A stretch of 64,000 nt of DNA, from the NCBI RefSeq assembly GCF_014224155.1, contig NZ_JAASUI010000001.1:434001-498000 (forward strand), written 5' to 3'. Below, piece after piece: positions 15,717-22,406 of this stretch (positions are counted from its first letter, which is position 1; each line of letters begins with the position of its first letter). The stretch comes from Listeria cossartiae subsp. cossartiae (GTDB taxonomy: Bacteria > Bacillota > Bacilli > Lactobacillales > Listeriaceae). The position numbers and the translations under genes are program-made. The notes under the pieces are model-generated. The model saw nothing but the letters and a program-made list of their open reading frames with translations, did not search any database and was not told where the DNA came from.

Positions 15717-15752
15717 GTCGTTAATTGAATTATAGCACGGGAGGGCGCTCAG

Positions 15753-16268
15753 GTGAAACAACTTTCATTATTTAAATCTACTAATTTCGAAATTGATATT
15801 ACTTCAACTAGACGCAACATTTGGATTGAGTTAGAGAAGTATTAATATGCTAAATTTGTTGTCAAAAAAAATGGCCGTGCTGTTGTAGGGCTCCAAGCGA
15901 CGGCAATAAATGATATGCCCGGCAATGGTTATAAAGAATTCCAATCAGATGTAGAACGAGCTATTGTTACTGCGCAAACTGAATTAGAACAAGCAAAATT
16001 GTATATAGAAGATTTCGATGAAGCATTTGCAGCATTAACGAATTATAAAACAACAAATGCAGAAGTCAGATCAAGAAGACGAGAAATATTTAAATTGACA
16101 TTTCTTAAAGGTTGGTCACGTCATAAAATATGTGATGAGTTGGCAATAAGTGAAACTTTATTCTATAAAGAAGAACAAGAAGCAATTAAACAGTTTTCTG
16201 TTAGAATGGGATGTTATGCTGTTTCACACCACAGTTCAAAAAGGAAAAGTGGAATATGGGTGGAATAA
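15753..16268 (+). pseudogene. ArpU/DUF1492-type phage late regulator broken by a nonsense codon
   Basis: A GTG behind GGGAGGGCG opens VKQLSLFKSTNFEIDITSTR...IELEKY, then TAA at 15843-15845. The same frame continues without shift (YAKFVVKKNGRAVVGLQA, then YKEFQSDVERAIVTAQTELEQ) to 16268. The C-terminal part (RREIFKLTFLKGWSRHKICDELAISETLFYKEEQ, key residues RREIF...LKGWS...ELAISETLFY) is a sigma-70 region-4-like helix-turn-helix, as in ArpU-type late-gene activators of Firmicute phages. With the stop, only a 30-residue N-terminal peptide or an N-truncated protein from the ATG at 15915 could be made. Confidence 0.6.
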
Positions 16269-16405
16269 AAGTGATAAATGACAGGTATATTTCGGGAATA
16301 ATTCGGAGAAAAATAACGATATTTACATGATAAGATGTTATTGTTGAGAAATAGAGAAATCAAATAATTATATATATTGTACCTGCTCTTAATTCTCAGC
16401 ACCCT

Positions 16406-16440
16406 TTCCATCTGTTTTTTATTGAACAGGTGGTTTTTGT
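16406..16440 (+). terminator. Hairpin terminator
   Basis: CCATCTGTT/GAACAGGTGG stem with TTTTT after it, between the broken regulator and the DUF4145 gene. Confidence 0.6.
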
Positions 16441-16473
16441 TTGGTATAGTGAAAATAAAAGGGTGGAATTTAA

Positions 16474-17091
16474 ATGAAAATGATTAAAGATGTTAATGAA
16501 CAAGAACCATATTTGGGGCTGAGAGGTGATGAAATTATGGAAAATTCTTACACCTGTGGGTATTGCAACAGACATACATCTTCCGTAAGAGGTATGCCAT
16601 TGATAAAAGATAACTATAGTAGTTTACATAGTGGGCATGCACAGCAAGCGGGGAAATCAGGCGTGTATATATGTACGCAATGCAAAATGCCAACTTTTAT
16701 TTGGGAAGACATTCAAGTGCCTGGAAATAAGTTTGGTAATCCTGTTGAGGGTGTATCAGATACAGTCAATGACATTTACGAAGAAGCCAGAGCTTCATTT
16801 TCTGTAGGAGCTTATACGGCAGTTGTTTTACTTTGCCGAAAGTTATTAATGAATTTAGCAGTCGATTTAGGGGCAGATGAGAATAAGAATTTTGCTTATT
16901 ATGTTAACTATCTAAAGGATAATCACTATATACCGGTGAATAGCAGTGATTGGGTGGACGCTATCCGTAAACATGGTAATGAAGCCACTCACGAAACAAA
17001 CGTGAAGTCAAGAGAAGATGCAGAAAAAATGATTAAATTTAGTGAGATGTTAATTAAAATGAATTACGAGTATCCAAGTTTAATATCTTAA
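16474..17091 (+). CDS. DUF4145 domain protein with zinc ribbon
   Basis: 205 residues, ATG behind GGGTGGAATT. The N-terminal CGYCNRHT and CTQCKMPTF knuckles form a zinc ribbon. The C-terminal half (SDTVNDIYEEARASFSVGAYTAV, VLLCRKLLMNLAVDLGA, IRKHGNEATHE) is the helical DUF4145 domain found in phage, restriction and defence contexts. It lies in the prophage remnant with its own terminators on both sides. The role is unknown; a defence or nuclease-adaptor function is only a family-based guess. Confidence 0.75.
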   Translation: MKMIKDVNEQEPYLGLRGDEIMENSYTCGYCNRHTSSVRGMPLIKDNYSSLHSGHAQQAGKSGVYICTQCKMPTFIWEDIQVPGNKFGNPVEGVSDTVNDIYEEARASFSVGAYTAVVLLCRKLLMNLAVDLGADENKNFAYYVNYLKDNHYIPVNSSDWVDAIRKHGNEATHETNVKSREDAEKMIKFSEMLIKMNYEYPSLIS

Positions 17092-17094
17092 ATT

Positions 17095-17118
17095 AAAGTC
17101 CTCTTCCGAGGACTTTTT
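17095..17118 (+). terminator. Rho-independent terminator
   Basis: AAAGTCCTC/GAGGACTTT stem, four-base loop, T-run; ends the DUF4145 gene. Confidence 0.85.
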
Positions 17119-17200
17119 ATTTTATCAAAGAAGATGTGAAAATAAATATCCAAGAAGGTAAATAAAGAAAAACAAACTCAACGCAAGATAGGCGGTGATA

Positions 17201-17500
17201 GTGACATGGCAAGGAAAAGGGACCCAACTATATTCTTGCAAGCGTTGGAGGATAGTTAGAGAGATAATATTGAAGCGAGACTTTTACCTATGCCAATGTT
17301 GTAAGCAACAAGAAGGAAAGATTGTTCATCATATTATTCCTTTGAGAGCCGATTTAACTAAAGCCTATGAACTATCAAACCTTGAAACTGTATGTGCAAG
17401 TTGTCATAGTCAATTACACCCTGAAAGAAATGCTAAAATTGGTTATAAAAAAAGGAGTACAAAAATAGATATTGTAATGTTTCATAAAAACAAAGAATGA
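17201..17500 (+). CDS. Phage HNH endonuclease
   Basis: 99 residues. I start at the GTG at 17201 because AGGCGGTGAT is 5 bp upstream; a GTG at 17195 is also possible. The motifs CQCC, HHIIPLRADLTKAYELSN (His-His, HNH core) and CASCHSQLH give a complete zinc-bound HNH nuclease. In tailed phages a gene of this size just before the terminase genes assists cutting of concatemers at cos, and here it is 179 bp upstream of the small terminase, the canonical place. Confidence 0.85.
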   Translation: MTWQGKGTQLYSCKRWRIVREIILKRDFYLCQCCKQQEGKIVHHIIPLRADLTKAYELSNLETVCASCHSQLHPERNAKIGYKKRSTKIDIVMFHKNKE

Positions 17501-17679
17501 TCCCCCCTCCATAAAAAAACTTAAATGTATTGGTACCGCTAGACTGATTCCTGAAGCGCGTACACAAATGCCGAGTTTCAAATTTTTTAAGTGGTAAGAA
17601 AATGTAAGATAAGCGTTGAAATATAAGGGATTATACTGCATGTTGCATAAAAATGTAACTAAGGATTGAGGTGATAAAT
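17501..17679 (+). other. Non-coding stretch in the usual phage cos position
   Basis: No convincing gene. It contains a C-run (GATCCCCCCTCC) just after the HNH stop and short inverted repeats. In HNH-TerS-TerL phages this interval often carries the cos site. Position is the only support. Confidence 0.3.
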
Positions 17680-18129
17680 ATGCCTATGCCGGCAAAATCT
17701 GCAAGATTAAAATTACTTCATGGAAATACAGGAAAACAGAATACAAATGAACTAAAAAAACGTGCAAAAAATGAAGAAAGAATGAAAATGCCTACAGATA
17801 AGCTTCGGTCTCCACCTTGGTTAGATAAGGAAGGGAGAGAAGCTTTTTTGTTTGTAGTGAAAGAGCTGACAGAAATAGACGTTGCTGGGAATGCAGATTT
17901 ACACACTATTGCGCTTTATGCGGATTTTTATTCGCAGTATCTTAAATACCGAAGGCTTGTTAAAGCGAAAGGTAATTGGGGTGGTGGAAGATCCAATCCT
18001 TTTATTGCAAAAATGGATAGTGCGGCCAAGCAGATGCGAGCTTATAGCGCTGACTTAGGGTTGTCACCTGTTGCGCGGTCAAGGTTGGCTATTAAGTTGG
18101 CTGAAGAAGATGAAACAGAATGGACCTAG
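17680..18129 (+). CDS. Phage terminase small subunit, P27 family
   Basis: 149 residues from the ATG at 17680 (MPMPAKSARLKLLHGNTGK), with TTGAGGTGATAA upstream. The P27-type N-terminus (LKLLHGNTGK), the central PPWLDKEGREAF and ALYADFYSQYLKYRRL helices, and the C-terminal LSPVARSRLAIK are characteristic. It recognises phage DNA for packaging. Appears intact, but its partner is broken, so it cannot serve packaging alone. Overlaps the TerL start by 10 bp. Confidence 0.88.
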   Translation: MPMPAKSARLKLLHGNTGKQNTNELKKRAKNEERMKMPTDKLRSPPWLDKEGREAFLFVVKELTEIDVAGNADLHTIALYADFYSQYLKYRRLVKAKGNWGGGRSNPFIAKMDSAAKQMRAYSADLGLSPVARSRLAIKLAEEDETEWT

Positions 18130-18461
18130 AACAAAATGTTTTAAATATGACACATACAGAGCGTGTTCGTTGGTGGGAGACTTTCCGTAAAGAGCAAGCA
18201 TCTTGGGGTGGTTTATTATTAGAACCATACCCAGAATTATTAACAAACTGGTATGCAGAAAGATTATTAGACGGGGACATTTTGGCTTCAAAAGAGAATA
18301 TTGCGATGGCCAAACGCCACTTGAATGACTTAAAACGTCAAGGAACGGATGAATTTCCATGGATATTTGATGAAGAAAAGGGCCATAGACCAATTCGTTT
18401 TGTTGAGGGAAATTGCAAACCAACAGAAGGTGATTTCGAAAAATTCATCTTACAACTGTAG
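18120..18461 (+). pseudogene. Phage terminase large subunit, N-terminal fragment
   Basis: 113 residues, whereas TerL proteins are about 500-600. The preserved part is the N-terminal region (MTHTERVRWWETFRKEQASW; FPWIFDEEKGHRPIRFVE; CKPTEGDFEKFILQL). At 18459 a TAG occupies the place of the conserved Trp of the Q-x-W-Q-x-F motif, and the frame after it still reads QQFVVSSVFVG, so a TGG-to-TAG change came first or alongside a deletion. Homology then vanishes; Walker A and all nuclease motifs are missing. Confidence 0.75.
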
Positions 18462-18856
18462 CAACAATTTGTTGTTAGTAGTGTGTTTGTAGGGATGTTA
18501 GCAAGTCTAAAAAATATGCTAAATAAAAGCTTAGCGTTTGCTGTATGTCAATTGATTTAGCAAAGTTTAGTTGGATGAAATGTAGGTGGAATCTGCAAAA
18601 TTATTATTACATATAAATTTGAGAATAGGCAACAAAAGTAAAGTTTGATGAATAATTATACTATTTTATTCATTTGGTCATTATGAGATATGATAAATTT
18701 TTAAATAAATAAGGAAATATCACATGAAAAGAAACATATATTTTGACTGGATATGTATTTTTTGTGACAAATAGAAAGAGGACTGTATAAATCACGAATA
18801 ACAACCTGAAATGCATGATTTTTTTGTGAATAAAAACACAAAGTTACACACATTGT

Positions 18857-18937
18857 GTAAGAATTAATCTAAATAAGCTCAAGTTTTAGGCGTTCATGAC
18901 AAGAATCGGACATTTCATTACATTTTTGGTTATACAT
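18857..18937 (+). repeat. Leader repeat, copy A
   Basis: About 80 bp, near-identical to 20264-20345. The last 46 bp (18892-18937, from GTTCATGACAAGAATCGG to TTGGTTATACAT) are identical, and the first ~28 bp are similar with a shared AATCTAAATAAGCTC. Both copies lie upstream of short ORFs and exported or membrane proteins. Probably a shared promoter/operator. Confidence 0.85.
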
Positions 18938-18987
18938 CCATAATAAATGATATGCTTTTGACAAAAGTATTTGGAGATATAGTTAGT

Positions 18988-19026
18988 ATGAAATTCCACT
19001 ATTTTATCTGCACTTATTTTCTTTAA
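18988..19026 (+). CDS. Possible 12-residue leader peptide
   Basis: ATG with TTTGGAG 11 bp upstream; encodes MKFHYFICTYFL. It sits 41 bp before the metalloprotease start and could be a translated leader. Very short, so chance is possible. Confidence 0.25.
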   Translation: MKFHYFICTYFL

Positions 19027-19067
19027 AAAAATTAAATATATTGGTGGAAAAGGGAGGCAACGAAGAA

Positions 19068-19589
19068 ATGGCTAAAAAAAGGTTTATGGTTATTTTCTTA
19101 ATAGTACTATCGATTTTTGTATTATTAAATCCAGTAAAGAGTAGTGCTTATGTACTTAATAAACAAAAGATGGCTAACCCTAAGAGTATTAATTATTTTA
19201 ATGATTCTTCAATAATTAAGGAAAAGCTTGACAGTTATATGACTTACGCAACAAAATGGAACTATTCTGGAAGTCAAGTAAAGGTTAGTAGAAGTATAGG
19301 CGCAGTAGGTGTAGAGATAAAAAATTCTTATAGCAATAAAAATTCTGGTACATATGCTACAACATATTATACAACTAAACAAAGTGCAAGGATAATTTAT
19401 TATAAATCGTTTAAAAACACTAGCGCAGCTAAGAAGAGAGAAACTGTTGTTCATGAAGTTGGACATACAATTGGGTTATCACATACTCAAAGTAAAAATA
19501 ATTCTGTTTCTGTTATGAGAGCTCTAAATTTCAATCAAAAAGCGTACCCGTTAGCTGATGATAAAAAAGGTATAAATGCTAAATACTAA
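19068..19589 (+). CDS. Secreted metzincin-type zinc metalloprotease
   Basis: 173 residues from the ATG at 19068 (GGGAGG 10 bp upstream). The signal peptide is KKRFMVIFLIVLSIFVLL...SSAY, cut near residue 28. The zinc site HEVGHTIGLSH matches HExxHxxGxxH, with a downstream Met-turn SVMRAL; both are hallmarks of metzincins (matrixin/M10-like). The catalytic domain is unusually small, ~140 residues with no extra domains, close to the minimum for the clan. It is likely secreted or cell-surface. Very AT-rich codon use differs from the core genes, suggesting transfer. Substrate unknown. Confidence 0.75.
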   Translation: MAKKRFMVIFLIVLSIFVLLNPVKSSAYVLNKQKMANPKSINYFNDSSIIKEKLDSYMTYATKWNYSGSQVKVSRSIGAVGVEIKNSYSNKNSGTYATTYYTTKQSARIIYYKSFKNTSAAKKRETVVHEVGHTIGLSHTQSKNNSVSVMRALNFNQKAYPLADDKKGINAKY

Positions 19590-19611
19590 TTTTAAAATGG
19601 AGGTTTTTGTT

Positions 19612-20226
19612 ATGAATAGAAAAAGAAAGACGATACTTGGTATTATCGTAGTGCTTTTATTAAGTGTAGGAGGATATACGACATATCAGAAAATGAAGCC
19701 AAAGCCTTTTACGGAAGTTGCTGCGGAGGCTAAGACGGATAGTTTTGATAATGAAGAAGAACTTAGTAAGGCAAGTAACGTGATTGTTATTGGTTCACTG
19801 AGTAAGCGCGGTGATTCCCAAGTTGATCGTGATGCTGAAGGCGGAATTTTAGCTGTCTATAGAATGTCTGATTTTAAGATAGCACAAGTTATAAAAAATG
19901 ATACTAAGGAAAACTTAGCCGAAGATACTATTATACCAATATATGAAAATGAGGGGCATGACGAAAAAACAAATACGACTTATCATGTTGCTGGTTATGA
20001 AAAAATGGAAAATAAAGAAACCTATATGTTGTTTTTGACTTACGATCCAGAAGATAAATATTATGTTCCAGTAGGAGTTAATTTTGGGAAAATGAATGTC
20101 GATAGTGAAAAAGAAACGGAATTATATGGTGATGATAGTAGTAATCAAGAAGAAGAGATTAATAAAGTACAAGAAGAGGCATTAGACACTTATAAAGAGG
20201 AAATTAAAGAAGTAGAAAATCAATGA
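19612..20226 (+). CDS. Membrane-anchored extracytoplasmic protein of unknown function
   Basis: 204 residues from the ATG at 19612, behind AATGGAGGTTTTTGTT; the longer frame overlapping the protease is discarded. N-terminal anchor RKRKTILGIIVVLLLSVGGY without a lipobox Cys, then a soluble domain with a beta-rich core (ASNVIVIGSLSKRG; FKIAQVIKND; ETYMLFLTYDPEDKYYVPVG) and an acidic helical tail. Similar SLS/V-x-x-V-I-K-N...YxLFL domains occur in many Firmicute surface proteins of unknown role. It follows the metzincin gene by 22 bp, so the pair is probably cotranscribed; it could be an inhibitor, immunity factor or chaperone for it. Confidence 0.6.
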   Translation: MNRKRKTILGIIVVLLLSVGGYTTYQKMKPKPFTEVAAEAKTDSFDNEEELSKASNVIVIGSLSKRGDSQVDRDAEGGILAVYRMSDFKIAQVIKNDTKENLAEDTIIPIYENEGHDEKTNTTYHVAGYEKMENKETYMLFLTYDPEDKYYVPVGVNFGKMNVDSEKETELYGDDSSNQEEEINKVQEEALDTYKEEIKEVENQ

Positions 20227-20263
20227 TAAAAATAAAAAGTGTGCTTAATTGCACGAACATCAT

Positions 20264-20345
20264 GTAAGTATAAATCTAAATAAGCTCCATTTTTTTGCTG
20301 TTCATGACAAGAATCGGACATTTCATTACATTTTTGGTTATACAT
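20264..20345 (+). repeat. Leader repeat, copy B
   Basis: Second copy of the ~80 bp element described at 18857-18937. The 46-bp core at 20300-20345 is identical. It is followed by a diverged segment that still aligns loosely (ATGATA...TTTTGAC), then the 29-codon ORF. Confidence 0.85.
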
Positions 20346-20407
20346 TGGCTTTTTATGATACACTCGTTTTGACGATTAGATTATACAACAGGGAGAGGAA
20401 TGCGCTT

Positions 20408-20497
20408 ATGGAAAAGCCTTATTTAAAAAATAGGATGGTACCGGTATTTGGTGGATTTTCGGCAGTAACTCCGAGTACCATGTATCTGAAACTGTAA
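20408..20497 (+). CDS. Possible 29-residue peptide
   Basis: ATG with GGGAGAGG 9 bp upstream; encodes MEKPYLKNRMVPVFGG...PSTMYLKL. Not hydrophobic and no signal peptide. It is the first ORF after leader copy B and could be a small regulatory peptide, or the 5' end of a gene that was lost. Family not recognised. Confidence 0.4.
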   Translation: MEKPYLKNRMVPVFGGFSAVTPSTMYLKL

Positions 20498-20525
20498 TAA
20501 ATAAAATGAAAAGAGAGTTAATACA

Positions 20526-20891
20526 ATGAAGAAAAAATGGTTGATAGTAATATTGTCAGTAATAGTTCTGTGTGCTGTGGTTTTCGGGGTAAAGTGGCTG
20601 TTATATAGAGATAACCTTGTAGGAATGATGCAAGTTGACAACGTTTTATATATAGTGACGTATGAACCTGCTAATCAAGAAGATGCTTTAGAGAAGATTG
20701 GCGAGATAGAGAATAGAATTCGCCATTACCGAATACCAGATGAAGATTTTAGCTCTAATTATTTAAGTGAGGGCACAGAACTTTATGCAACTAAAGAGGA
20801 GAATGAGTTTTCAAGAACTATTTTGTTTAAAGAGGACGGCGAATATTTTATTGCATCAGAGGCCGTGGGGCAACCTAATCAAAAGCAATAG
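20526..20891 (+). CDS. Small membrane-anchored protein of unknown function
   Basis: 121 residues, ATG behind AAAAGAGAG. N-terminal anchor KKKWLIVILSVIVLCAVVFGVKW, then an extracytoplasmic ~95-residue domain (VDNVLYIVTYEP, a conserved-looking FKEDGEYFIASE end). Listeria and related genomes carry many such single-TM proteins in accessory loci; no function is assigned. It lies 28 bp after the 29-codon ORF, under leader copy B. Confidence 0.55.
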   Translation: MKKKWLIVILSVIVLCAVVFGVKWLLYRDNLVGMMQVDNVLYIVTYEPANQEDALEKIGEIENRIRHYRIPDEDFSSNYLSEGTELYATKEENEFSRTILFKEDGEYFIASEAVGQPNQKQ

Positions 20892-20899
20892 AATAGATA

Positions 20900-20934
20900 T
20901 TAAATGGCATGTTTAACAGCATGCTTTTTATTAT
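20900..20934 (+). terminator. Weak hairpin terminator
   Basis: GGCATG...CATGCT hairpin followed by TTTTTATTATTTT after the 121-residue gene. Confidence 0.45.
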
Positions 20935-21087
20935 TTTATGAGTAGCTATTTGGAGTATTTTTTTGCAATCAAAAAGGGGCTTTATTTATGTAAAGTTTTA
21001 TCCTTGATAATGGAAGTTTATAAGAGTTTAAAGGCTTTAAGACCTATGACTATTGGCATGTTTTTCCTTGTGATTTGAAATGTGTCT

Positions 21088-21117
21088 ATTTTATGAATCT
21101 TTCTATTATAAGCTTGT
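21088..21117 (+). repeat. Upstream repeat of the DUF805 pair, copy 1
   Basis: ATTTTATGAATCTTTCTA..ATAAGCTTGT occurs here and again at 21645-21673, each upstream of a DUF805 gene; the duplication therefore included regulatory sequence. This copy runs into TATAAT (21117-21122), a likely -10. Confidence 0.7.
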
Positions 21118-21179
21118 ATAATGCAAAAGCGATGTATATTCTTAGAGCTAGGACAAAATTTATTTACATAGGAGGAAAT

Positions 21180-21590
21180 ATGGGATTTTTAGAAGCTTAT
21201 AAGTCATTTTGGAAGAACTATGTCAATTTTAATGGCCGTGCGCCAGGTTCAGCCTACTGGTATGTATGGGTTTGGAACATGGCAATTTGTGTGGGCCTTT
21301 ATTTACTGGCTTCTACTTTTGGCGTGTCAATAATGGAAGGCGGGGGGAGCCTTGCTGGTGGAGTTATGGCAATATTTTTTGTAATTGTGATGTGGTTGTA
21401 TTCAGCAGCTATTATATTACCTACACTTAGCCTTATTGTAAGACGTTTACATGATACAGGGAAAAGTGGCTTTTTCATTTTCCTTGGTTTAATTCCAGTC
21501 GTTGGTTCCATTATTATTTTAATATTTATGAGTCTTGAAAGTGGTGGACCAAACCGATATGGAGATGTCTATAAGAAATCGGATATTTAA
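21180..21590 (+). CDS. DUF805 family membrane protein, copy 1
   Basis: 136 residues from the ATG at 21180 (AGGAGGAAAT). It starts MGFLEAYKSFWKNYVNFNGR, followed by three to four hydrophobic segments. The DUF805 signature LIVRRLHDTGKSGFFIFLGLIPVVG is followed by a C-terminal SGGPNRYGDVYK. The family is an inner-membrane family of unknown function. It is strongly similar to the next gene (identical first ~17 residues and last ~12), a tandem duplication. Ends at its own terminator. Confidence 0.85.
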   Translation: MGFLEAYKSFWKNYVNFNGRAPGSAYWYVWVWNMAICVGLYLLASTFGVSIMEGGGSLAGGVMAIFFVIVMWLYSAAIILPTLSLIVRRLHDTGKSGFFIFLGLIPVVGSIIILIFMSLESGGPNRYGDVYKKSDI

Positions 21591-21593
21591 ATA

Positions 21594-21630
21594 AAAAATG
21601 AGCTAAGGTCAACACTTAGCTCATTTTTTA
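21594..21630 (+). terminator. Rho-independent terminator
   Basis: AAAATGAGCTAAG/CTTAGCTCATTTT stem with a 7-base loop. Confidence 0.9.
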
Positions 21631-21644
21631 AAATTTATATGTTT

Positions 21645-21673
21645 ATTTTATGAATCTTTCTACGATAAGCTTG
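21645..21673 (+). repeat. Upstream repeat of the DUF805 pair, copy 2
   Basis: Second copy of the element at 21088-21117, differing at a few bases. The TATAAT after copy 1 is replaced by TTTTAAG here, so promoter strength may differ. Confidence 0.65.
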
Positions 21674-21736
21674 TTTTAAGCTAGCGGTGTCGCATATTTT
21701 AGAAAAATAACATAATTTTATTACACAGGAGGAAAT

Positions 21737-22138
21737 ATGGGATTTTTAGAAGCTTATAAGTCATTTTGGAAGAACTATGTCAATTTTAGTGGTCGTGCAC
21801 CAGGTTCTGCATTCTGGTATGTAATAGTTTGGAACATTATAATTAATGCACCTCTGCTTATTATGTCAAAAATTTTTGGTGTTACAGAAATGTTATTTGG
21901 ATTTGGTGGCGGGATTGCGCTCTTTTTTGGAGGTTTACGGTTTTTGTATTGGTGTGGCTCTATAGTTCCACTAACTAGTCTAATCGTAAGGCGTTTACAT
22001 GACACTGGGAAAAGTGGTTATTTTGCTTTTCTTGGTTTAATTCCAATCGTTGGTACCATTATTATTTTTATATTTATGAGTTTTGAAAGTGATGGACCAA
22101 ACCGATATGGAGATGTCTATAAAAAATCGGATATTTAA
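21737..22138 (+). CDS. DUF805 family membrane protein, copy 2
   Basis: 133 residues, ATG behind CAGGAGGAAAT. Same architecture as copy 1: GFLEAYKSFWKNYVNFSGRA, a diverged middle, then LIVRRLHDTGKSGYFAFLGL and DGPNRYGDVYKKSDI. Conservation is high at the ends and low in the two middle hydrophobic segments, so the copies may have diverged in specificity. Last plus-strand gene before the mogR unit; ends at a bidirectional terminator. Confidence 0.85.
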   Translation: MGFLEAYKSFWKNYVNFSGRAPGSAFWYVIVWNIIINAPLLIMSKIFGVTEMLFGFGGGIALFFGGLRFLYWCGSIVPLTSLIVRRLHDTGKSGYFAFLGLIPIVGTIIIFIFMSFESDGPNRYGDVYKKSDI

Positions 22139-22141
22139 ATT

Positions 22142-22181
22142 TAAAAAACGAGCTAGGATCAACTCCTAGCTCGTTTTTTTA
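22142..22181. terminator. Bidirectional terminator
   Basis: Stem AAAAAACGAGCTAGGA/TCCTAGCTCGTTTTTT with a 5-base loop. It closes the DUF805 unit on the plus strand and the mogR unit on the minus strand. Confidence 0.92.
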
Positions 22182-22388
22182 ATGGATTCCTTCACTCACA
22201 AGGAACCAATTCACTTGGTTGGTATTAATAAAATACGTTAAGTCGTATTTCGTTAATTCGATACATTTTTCGTTAAAAAGGTTTTTCAAATCTGCTTTAG
22301 ATAATTCGTGGATGCTGATGTTGTTGATTTTTGCGTCGTCGTCAAGGCGAATAGATTCACCATTTACGGTATAAATTTCGATATACAT
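22179..22388 (-). CDS. Small protein downstream of mogR
   Basis: 69 residues (MYIEIYTVNGESIRLDD, then ISIHELSKADLKNLFNEKCI). Soluble; a beta-hairpin start and a helical middle. No family recognised. Start behind AGAAAGGGTGGCACG, 18 bp after the mogR stop, so cotranscribed with mogR; a role in motility control is plausible by context only. Confidence 0.7.
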   Translation of the reverse strand: MYIEIYTVNGESIRLDDDAKINNISIHELSKADLKNLFNEKCIELTKYDLTYFINTNQVNWFLVSEGIH

Positions 22389-22406
22389 CGTGCCACCCTT
22401 TCTAAA

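Larger units (their letters stand above)
18462..19067 (+). other. 606-bp intergenic region: phage debris, then leader of the metzincin gene
   Basis: The first ~60 bp are leftover TerL codons. From ~18540 to 18850 the sequence is very AT-rich with no supported gene. At 18857-18937 is copy A of an ~80 bp leader repeat shared with 20264-20345. Then a TTGACA (18958) and a 12-codon ORF at 18988 precede the metalloprotease gene. The right end of the prophage remnant must fall in this interval. Confidence 0.5.

Noticed and set aside
16269..16405. Possible attachment site or extra gene after the broken ArpU-type regulator
   Set aside because: AT-rich and without ORF or ribosome site; no matching direct repeat was found at the other edge of the remnant.
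20249..20497. 82-codon ORF covering leader copy B
   Set aside because: The matching frame is broken in copy A by a stop and an indel, so the repeat is not coding; only the last 29 codons have a ribosome site.
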